NCBI GenBank assembly: GCA_008973525.1
Contig: WACJ01000425.1
Coordinates: 1 to 64,000 of the forward strand
Origin: Stenopsyche tienmushanensis
Taxonomy: Eukaryota; Arthropoda; Insecta; Trichoptera; Stenopsychidae
DNA: 64,000 bases
Direction: 5' to 3'
The notes under the pieces were generated by a model, which made no database searches, was not told the DNA's origin, and saw only the letters and a list, made by a program, of their open reading frames with translations. Made by a program: the position numbers and the translations under genes. The stretch's first letter is position 1. Each line of letters starts with the position of its first letter. Shown here piece by piece: positions 56,463 through 64,000 of this stretch.

Positions 56463-56600
56463 GGTAGATGGGATGAGGTGGACAGGCGTCGAACAGAAAG
56501 ACTGTTTTAATAACCTCTTTATTATACACGAGAGATCTGGCTGGGAGAAGGACGTCCTCCCGCAGTCAAGGTTATCCGACGAATCTTCCCGAATCGGTGT
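56463..56600 (-). mobile_element. LTR fragment, family A
   Basis: GATGAGGTGGACAGGCGTCG, ACGAGAGATCTGGCTGGGAG and GACGTCCTCCCGCAGTCAAG match the middle of family A in reverse. It is closest to the 53.3 kb copy (the two share GGATGAGGTGGAC), so these two form a subgroup. Confidence 0.55.
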
Positions 56601-56715
56601 TGAATCCTGAAGTTTATTAGGATTTTGCGTGTGGCTACTCAAATTATTATTACCCGGATTAACGTGACTATTTGGCGATTAAATAATTAAAATGTCAACC
56701 TATATTGATTTTGGG

Positions 56716-57550
56716 TAGGGAATCCAATCCCGAGCCAAAATTTCGATCCCGGGATTTCGGGATTGAATAAGATCATTCCGGAATCAGTCACGGGATCCCG
56801 GGACCGAGATTTTCAATAGTTTAAGAAATTACATTGATAAATTTGATAAAAATATACTAATACGTCCATTTGTTTAATTTAAAAAAACTTGAAGGCGAAA
56901 GAATTTTATAAAAATATAAAAATACAATTCAACTTATAAATAAATAAAACACTAAAAAATTCGAATATTATTATGAAAATATGCCCGAAGTAACATTAAA
57001 GCATCGAGTATTTCGTCATTTAGTCTGGTTCTGATTTTGGAAGCCAGGCAACTTGCTACTAAAAATACACGCTCAGCCTCCACACTCGTTGGAGGTATCG
57101 TCATCAGATATTTAAATGCTGGTTCGAGTTGATGACTGCGTGAATCCCCATTTTCGTATAGCATCATCAATGCGACTGATAAAATTCCTTTCTGCTGAGA
57201 CACTGACTAAAACTTGCAAAATTCCCGATTTCCCGACAAATTATTTATTTCCGTCGCTGCAGATGAATACTTTTATATTATGATACTTTTATGTGATTCG
57301 TAATTATATGACGGAGGAATACAAAAAATATGAAGCCCGTATCTATTATATTTCATATCGATATTCCCATTATTAGAGCCGAGGTGTAGTAAATACATCA
57401 CCGGTAGGGAAAGGTTAATATAACAATTTTTGACCAACAAATGTTTGTTTTTTTTTGAAAAATTAAGTCAAAATGGTTGGGATGGAGTCCGCCCAAAATA
57501 TTTTTTTCAAGTACCCAAAATTGTCCGAAATCCCGGAATTGGATTCCCTA
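56716..57550 (-). mobile_element. hAT family C element with both termini (835 bp)
   Basis: Ends TAGGGAATCCAATCCCGAGC (56716) and, in reverse, TAGGGAATCCAATTCCGGGA (57550). The minus strand encodes LEPAFKYLMTIPPTSVEAER, then SKIRTRLNDEILDALMLLRA to a stop near 56952. This is the complete hAT C-terminal dimerisation block. The subterminal segment lies at 57225-57430. The first three quarters of the transposase are missing. The flanking 8-mers ATTTTGGG and GTTGTATG do not match, so the target duplication is lost or the ends come from different insertions. Confidence 0.85.
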
Positions 57551-58931
57551 GTTGTATGTGAATTAGCTTCCACCATGGTTCTAAAATGTTTTTCCTTCAA
57601 AATGGTTTTGGGTCTTCTTCGAGGCTCTTCTCTCTTCTCAAAAAGACGCATAATTGTTTCTACTTACTATTAAAAATAACTGCAAAACTTTTGTAGAAAC
57701 CATTTTGTTAAAGGTCATAAACGAATACAAACAACATCAATAGATTCCTATATATAGATAATTGATGAGTATAGTGCTTCAGTCAATATCAAATTGCATA
57801 AGGCCATTTTATATCTCATCCAACTTTTGACTGACTGAAATTCGGCAAGTTGATATGTTACACCCTAATTTTATTGGAATGCTTTTTTCAACGCTGTATT
57901 TATTAGTGCTATAAAAATGCTTTCCGTTGGTTCACTAATACTAGAAGGAAGAGCTACATATCCCATCAAAACCTCATTGATCTGCAAGGAAAAAAATTCA
58001 CATCAAATTTTTTTTTAGTTCTTCCGAAGATCTTTTGGTTTTATGACCCTCATTTTTCAATTTTGTTTCGTGTGATTCTCTAAAATATCCCTAAGGCCCC
58101 TATGGAATCATCTCGATAGCAAAGCCAGTGCTCCTAACAATACGATGCTTCAATATATACTGAAATACATTACATATATGACTTTGATTCGTCACATAAT
58201 ATTGCACAAAATATATTTGCAGAAAATATTTTAGCAACTTGCATTTATTGATTTATAATATTTATACTAATTCTTTATGATTAGATGACATTGCGTTGAA
58301 AGAATTTGCCAATTTGACGATAATAGTATGTCAATATTTTGAATATCTATTATTGTATCTCCAACTGTAATTGTGAACTTTTCTATTGTCCAATCAACAT
58401 TATGGATAAGATATTGGATAATAACGTGATCGTCAGATGATATTTAAGAAAATTGTGTAACGATAAGATGATGTGTAATATTATTGCATTTTATTTATGT
58501 GGCAATTACTTCCATAATATTTCATAATGTTTGACATCACTATGATACTTTTTGTAGAAGATTTCAATTTTTTAACCATTGCCGAATATTCTATTACATA
58601 ATTTCTATAACTTAAATCGTAATTTTTAAATAATTGATTTGCAAATCTTTATCAAAAATACTGCAATTTTTAAGTGTTTTATTAATGCGAGGTCAGCAGA
58701 ATGAGAATCGATGTCAAATATTTAATATTAAATTGTTCCGTATTTGCTATGGTTGTAGATCAATATTTATTTAACGTGTTGAGGTTAAATATAATTTCCT
58801 TGTACATATATGTTAAGACTATTTGGATTTCCGTAGATTTACAGTTCGACAAAAAAATTCAATAAAAAATTTAATTCACTTTAGCAAAGTTGGAATACAG
58901 ACGCGTGGGATAAAATAAGGCAAAATCGGTG
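57551..58931. other. No gene recognised
   Basis: About 1.4 kb of AT-rich DNA with no frame beyond 66 codons and no repeat noticed. Confidence 0.6.
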
Positions 58932-59050
58932 GATAACCTTGGCTGTGGAAAGTCAATTTCTTCCCGCCAGTTCCCCTAGTAGTCTCGCAACTGTGGACTC
59001 GCCAACAATAAAAAAATATCTTGGCCAAGATTGATTTATTTCCGTCTCTT
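58932..59050 (+). repeat. LTR-like repeat, family B, copy 4
   Basis: GATAACCTTGGCTGTGGAAA, TTTCTTCCCGCCAGTTCCCC and AGTCTCGCAACTGTGGACTC match the family B order at 23984-24150. Confidence 0.4.
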
Positions 59051-59987
59051 AAAGCCACTATTTATTAAATATAAATCTTCAATTGAAATGTTAATATTAT
59101 CATTGGAGGCATGTTGACTTATAAACAACAAAAACATCCCCGAAAAGGGAACGAAAGATCCTCTCTTATTTTATAAGACGCTTATATTTAGAAAGGTTAA
59201 AGAAATAGGCAGTGAGGTGTCTGGGAAGATTGATGCTCCCGGCGAATATTGGTTTTGTGCTTCATTCTGCAGAAGGTTTATATTCGATTTTTCTTTATTT
59301 ATTGCCTCACAAGGCATTGTTTGACGCAAATTGCCGAAGGAATGAAAGAATTTCTTCATTAAAATATTCAACGCCAACCCACACAAGCGCCGAGACAGAA
59401 AAAGACACCACGACCGAATTACTTGGAAAAAATAACAGAACACTAGCCGGACACTCGTTTTTACGCATATGAAAAACGAATCAGACAGGTTTCGATATTT
59501 GACATGGTGAAAAGAAGCTTAATTATCATATTTTTGAGAGGTATATCAGGGGAAAAATGAAAGTGATTGTAATTTTAACAATGTATTGATCCTATCATCT
59601 CATTCGATCGTTATGTAATTAAATAAATTTTCATTATTAGTCAAGAGAATTGGTCTCATTGAGATCCTTATACATTTGAATTTTCTCAAATAATGTGAAT
59701 GCAAAATTAAATAATAAATAGAACTGCGGTTTTATTATCGGAAAATGAGTCAATAAGAACATAATATTGATCGTTTGCTCAAAAGCTTATTTTATTTCAA
59801 GCACTTCCTTTGATTGTTTGCTATAGTTTTTAAACTATTTTCTTATGGTACCATATCCGATGACGGATTTAGGCTATCATCAAAGGGGATTTTCCCAGGG
59901 TTAGATTATATTATTGTGGCGGTTTTCCGTTGAACACATGATTAAAATAAGTATCTTACATAGTTATTTTAATATAAATCTTCGCAA
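59051..59987. other. No gene recognised
   Basis: Opposed frames at 59171-59472 (90 and 86 codons) without motif. Confidence 0.5.
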
Positions 59988-60735
59988 ATGAACACAGATC
60001 TAATCATAGCCATGTTCGAAGAAAATCCGCGATATACTGTTCGCGAAATAGCTAACAACTTAGAAATTCCACAAACATCCGTCCATAATCATCTGCCAAA
60101 TTGGGCTACCTCAATCGTTCAGATGTGTGGCTTCCTCATGAACTGACTGACTCAAATAAACTTCAGCGTATTTCAACATGCGATCTTCTTCTCCAACGAC
60201 ATAATAGCCAACCTTTTTTGAACTTGACTTGTCACTGGAGATGAAAGTTGGATACTCTATGAGAATATCCAACGAAACGTCTTGGTCTTGGACCAAGGGT
60301 ACAGAAGCTTTAACTGTAGCTAAACCTGGCCTACACCCAAAAAAAGTTTTGCTATGCATTTGGTGGGACCTGGAAGGGGGTAGTTTATTATGAGCTACTT
60401 CAGCAAGGTGAAACGATTAATTCAACATAATATTGTTTCCAACTAGACAGTCTAAAGGATGCAATTGCCAGAAAACGGCCAGAATTAGCGAACAGATGAG
60501 GCGTCAGAAATAAATTATTATCATTTGACTGGGATGTTTTACCTCTTCCTCAATACTCTTCGGACATTGCCCCTTCAGATTATTATTTATTTCTTTCATT
60601 AAAAAATTCTTTACGTGGTAAAAAAAATAATTCAAAAAATTATATAAAAATGTACCTTGATCAATATTTTGCCAACAAACCTGGAAAATTTTGGCAAGAA
60701 GGCATTATGAGGCTTCCGGAGAGACGGAGAAAGAC
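59988..60735 (+). mobile_element. Mariner relic (cecropia-like), copy 3, with start codon
   Basis: ATG at 59988 opens MNTDLIIAMFEENPRY then TVREIANNLEIPQTSVHNHL, the second helix-turn-helix of mariner DNA-binding domains. After a shift come LPHELTDSNKLQRI, VTGDESWILYENIQ (first aspartate) and VYYELLQQGETIN. RKRPELANR(stop) follows, then YSSDIAPSDYYLF (third aspartate) and KPGKFWQEGIMRLPERRRKT. The HDN block with the second aspartate is deleted between ANR and NKLLSF. No terminal repeat was found at either end. The CDS begins in the middle of the usual N-terminus. Confidence 0.85.
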
Positions 60736-60805
60736 GGCACCTCTGTGAATATTTTAAAATTACTACACACATTGTTTGTGTATGCAATTTGTTTTGAGGG
60801 ACGTT

Positions 60806-61090
60806 TAGCGGATGCACCATGTGCTCATTTGTCAGTGTCAGCGATCTGAAAGGCGGACCGGTTGGACACAAACGGGCCATTCCCTCATCTTTTAGGGTAT
60901 TTAGTGCTTTTTGCGTAAGTTATGGGGAGAAATGTATCCCCGGGGCTTTCTACGATCTCCATGATCACGGAAGCCTCCCTCAGAGGCTAATTTACATAAG
61001 TTGCTTACACCAAATGAGGTCGCGAACAAGACTAGACATCCCGTCATCCAAAACTTTTATATTTATCTATTTTACTTATTAATTTTACCA
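60806..61090 (-). repeat. Unclassified dispersed repeat E, reverse copy
   Basis: It contains GATGCACCATGTGCTCATTT (also at 955 bp), CTGAAAGGCGGACCGGTTGG, GAAGCCTCCCTCAGAGGCTA, TTACACCAAATGAGGTCGCG and TTTTATATTTATCTATTTTA. In reverse these follow the order of 43722-43990. Confidence 0.5.
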
Positions 61091-61952
61091 AGATCTGAAC
61101 TGAAAAATTTGATATGTTTTGATTTTGTTTGTGATTTCAAGCACTGCGTATTTCTTATTTAATCGTATCAACTTTTATATGTAGGTTATAGCTTACCTTG
61201 ATCCATTTTTTGTAATGTCATAATTTTTGACCTTCTGACAACTCGTTTTCCAATGTTGATTCTTCAGACATTCTTAGATGATAGGATGGTTCAATGTTTA
61301 CCTTTTTTGCTCTCCAATTGGCTGTAATATATTTATGATTCATGTTTTACGTCTCCGTCGCGCTAGGTGTGTGTTTAAGTATTACAAAACTGCTTTGTTA
61401 GACGTACGTATGTTTTGTCGAAACACGGTCGTCCTGAAAAAGTGTGGAAAACCGAACGCTTGAAGACGCTCAAATATTTGAAGTGTGAATATTTGCTCCG
61501 TTTATCTCTTATCGTGCAGCGAATTGTTTAATTTCTAAGAACATTTTATGCCGATTAGCATAATAAATGTACAAATATAGCAACAACCTTGCAATGCATC
61601 GGCTTGAATTACGAGCTCAGCGCTGATTGCGCCATCTAGTATTGATAACTGAAGCTGTAGTACATAAGATTGCTTGTTCAATAACACTTTTAGTGTCAAT
61701 AGAAAAAATTGTACTCAAACGAATAAACCCATCCAAATCCTCATTTTTGTCCACCCATTTCCATCTACTTTTTTTTAGTAAATGCCAAAAGTATCATTGA
61801 CACACTGAGAGATTAATTGTCTTTGAACCTTTTTTTGCTATGCTTAAATCCATATTCAGTCAATGATATTAGTAAATAACTTTCTAACATGCCTCTTGGG
61901 GACAGCAATTAGACTTCGACTCACTGTCATTTAATTACTCCTTCAAAATATA
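61091..61952. other. No gene recognised
   Basis: A 61-codon frame (61278-61463) without motif. Confidence 0.55.
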
Positions 61953-62043
61953 GGGCGTCATCGCACACGCAACGATATATCGACGATAGCATTCTGTGCA
62001 AGTGTTGCCAACGACGATATATCGTTGTCTGGCACTAAGAGGG
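61953..62043. mobile_element. Possible TTAA-type foldback element
   Basis: The arms CAACGATATATCGACG (61970-61985) and CGACGATATATCGTTG (62012-62027) are inverted with one mismatch. The right flank reads GGCACTAAGAGGG-TTAA. The reverse CCCTCTTAGTGCC after TTAA resembles piggyBac-type termini. The left end is not clear. Confidence 0.4.
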
Positions 62044-62047
62044 TTAA

Positions 62048-62372
62048 GCGTTATTGAATTATCTGAAGTATTTGTGTATATTTATTTTTAATACTATGCA
62101 GTCCATTTTCCTTGGACCATAGGTGCAAATTGTTTTTGTTGCTTTTTTTTACAAATCCTTACCCATTAACATATAACACATCACTCAATAAGTTCGTAGG
62201 ATTTTTTCACTTCAAACTTTTTTGTTTTATGATTTGAATAACTTGTGTTAATATTCTTATACAAAGATAGGTGTCATATCCGTAATCGGATATAGATGAT
62301 CTCTATGGGGGATTTTTTTCATGAATATAAGATTTTCACACGGTGGTTTCTATTGCCTCCAGAACATGGTTA
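62048..62372. other. No gene recognised
   Basis: AT-rich, closed frames. Confidence 0.6.
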
Positions 62373-62812
62373 TGTTACGTAGGAGCGGGGGCGCTTTCGG
62401 AGGCAGAGTCCCCGGGCGGCTCCCCGCTTCCATGCGTTCATCGGGATGGCCGCGCTAACGTACGGGTCCGTTCTTCTATCGGATCATGTACAGCCGGACG
62501 GATGGATGGGGGATGGACGGACGGATTTTATTCGGCACGAGAGGGAGGGATCTTGCTACGGAAAGGACGTCTTCCCGCAGTCAAGGCCAATCGCCAACTC
62601 TTCTCGATTCCCGCCTTCTGCGCCACACCACCCAACTAGCAACGATGCACGCTTAAGAAGCGATCGGTCGGTAATTGCAGGCGCAATGTCCTCGCAGCAC
62701 CACAGAAGTTGGCGCTATTAAAATATCATATTTCACCTAAAAAGAGAGGGAAGATGTCGTTGTTAATCTGGCGCATTAAATTCGCCCAAATCAACAGCGC
62801 TATTGCATAAGA
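62373..62812 (-). mobile_element. LTR, family A, near full length
   Basis: In reverse it ends GGGGAGCCGCCCGGGGACTC, CTCCGAAAGCGCCCCCGC and TCCTACGTAACA at 62373. Upstream it shows CCGAATAAAATCCGTCCGTC (AATAAA), GGCTTCGTGCCG-like diverged middle parts, the CGATCGCTTCTTAAGCGTGC block and GATTAACAACGACATCTTCC. No internal retroelement sequence on either side. Confidence 0.65.
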
Positions 62813-62965
62813 TTATTTGATAGATATTTGGTTTTAGAAATGATCTATGAGTTTTCATTAACCGTAATTAATTACCTATACTTAAATGGTCGTCACAGTA
62901 TTTATTTTTTCAGATCTAAAAATTCAGACTAAATCTTGATTGAGATAATCGATTGGAAATATTAA

Positions 62966-63110
62966 CCTGTTAAGTGGACATGACGTATATATACGTCCAA
63001 CGTAAACAGATTCGTAAGCATCGGAATTTGTTGGGACGTGTATATATGACCTAAACAGTTTTGATGCTGTTTACTTTGGACGTATATGTACGTCATGCCC
63101 ACTTAACAGG
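62966..63110. mobile_element. Foldback MITE with TTAA on one side (145 bp)
   Basis: The left end CCTGTTAAGTGGACATGACG, continuing TATATATACGTCC, pairs with the right end whose reverse reads CCTGTTAAGTGGGCATGACG and TACATATACGTCC. Arms are about 35 bp with two mismatches, extended by an imperfect CGTAAACAG/CTGTTTACT match. TTAA precedes (62962-62965) and TTAC follows (63111-63114), consistent with a piggyBac-type target with one substitution. Confidence 0.7.
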
Positions 63111-64000
63111 TTACTACGCCATAGAAAGTTAGGCACCCATACGAAATTTGTACGTCTTTAGTTTGTTGTGATACGAAAGTGTAAGTGACTAACACGCACG
63201 AGGGGGCATTCACTTTATGCATTTTAACCGTTGCGTAAAAGACCCAAATGAAATGGACGCTATAGAAGTGTTGACTATTTTCACTCAATTTTTCTGTAAA
63301 TGAAGCTTTAAACCGAGCAGATGTATACATAGAAATCCTAATGGGTCGTTTGGGCTACATTATTGCATCTTTGTGTCAAATTATGTCTCTACTTCACGAC
63401 CATTTTATAATCTCACGTAATCCAACGATTTTAATTTATTCATCATGGAATGTTGCCAAACTATATAGAAATTTACGAAAAAAGATCTCTTTATCATCGT
63501 TATTCAATAGACGTTTAATATATTTGGTCGCTGTTGTTTTTTGCTTTGATCGCTTGACGTTAGATTTATGAACTGTCGGAATGTTAGTTTTACTATTTTA
63601 ATCAGCGAATTCCGATAATATTTCATTATATACGAATATTTTTTTAAATTATATATGAAATATTGTTTAAGAATAGCACTGAATCAGTCCAATTGGGAAG
63701 CCATGGACATGCATCAGCTTTGTTCGAAAGCGCTTTATCTGTTGGGCATCACATGCCATCATACAGATCTAAGTCTTCTTATATTTGAGACCAAGTGGCA
63801 GCAGACTTTTCGAATGACCTCGTCTATGCTAGGGCAGCCAGGTAGATAAAGAACTTGGACAATTCGACGAAGGAGGCTCATGACTCATGGACCTTAGTAA
63901 ATTTATGTTTGTTTGTTTGAACGCTTATAATACGTGCCTAGGAACACTTGAGCTATGTCGAATTGATTGTGGAAGTTACGTCAGCTCGAGTACTATAATA
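63111..64000. other. No gene recognised; pogo-like end at 63252-63278
   Basis: GGACGCTATAGAAGTGTTGACT at 63255-63276 is a stray pogo-like terminus. Frames at 63103-63330 (minus), 63341-63571 (plus) and 63655-63849 (plus, ATG start, 64 codons) have no motif. Confidence 0.5.

Noticed and set aside
57463..57651. 62-codon minus frame as a gene
   Set aside because: It crosses the hAT family C terminus at 57550, so it is a chance frame over an element boundary.

Overview
This window looks like an AT-rich stretch of arthropod, most likely insect, nuclear DNA, dominated by the remains of transposable elements. The evidence is the mix of element types: cecropia-like and other mariners, Jockey-type and R1-type LINEs, hAT transposons, TTAA-flanked (piggyBac-like) short elements, Helentron-like non-coding repeats, and LTRs with a tRNA-Leu-type primer binding site. 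Long uninterrupted reading frames, bacterial operons, rRNA genes, convincing tRNA genes and CRISPR arrays are absent. No intact host gene could be recognised. I cannot assign an insect order from the sequence alone.

Layout. 1-7 kb: small dispersed repeats, a Helentron-like copy (2.9-3.3 kb) and two short arrays of a 65-bp unit (3.7 and 5.7-5.9 kb) whose reverse strand reads like the last catalytic block of a Tc1/mariner-type transposase. 7.7-13 kb: an LTR fragment, two relics of one mariner family, one relic of a second mariner family, and an LTR end followed by a tRNA-Leu-type primer site (11.3 kb) with a small decayed reading frame beyond it. 14.9-15.9 kb: an unclassified roughly 0.6-kb element abutting an LTR. 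20.4-22.7 kb: a palindrome made of two head-to-head primer-site-like sequences, then the 3' half of an R1-type LINE with its tail duplicated in tandem. 24-30.4 kb: LTR-like fragments, a TTAA-flanked MITE, a Helentron-like copy, an LTR and a third mariner family.

33.0-39.0 kb is a nested cluster. One Jockey-type LINE on the minus strand (36.77 to about 38.97 kb) is split by a 0.7-kb unclassified element and by a solo LTR. 41-45 kb: a pogo-like MITE, a truncated TTAA MITE, an 893-bp hAT (Buster-like) element with terminal repeats and imperfect 8-bp target duplications inside an older coding relic, and a second hAT fragment. 45-47.8 kb: two unexplained minus-strand frames and a mariner C-terminus. 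48-57.6 kb: members of another hAT family (ends beginning TAGGGAATCC), a 200-bp hairpin MITE, a Helentron-like copy and more LTR fragments. 57.6-64 kb: an LTR-like fragment, the longest cecropia-like mariner relic, a further LTR and foldback elements.

None of the transposases or reverse transcriptases is intact. Each shows stops, frameshifts, deletions or lost catalytic residues. The value of the window lies in the nesting order, the element boundaries it reveals, and several short-repeat structures. I did not find a convincing new multi-gene system.
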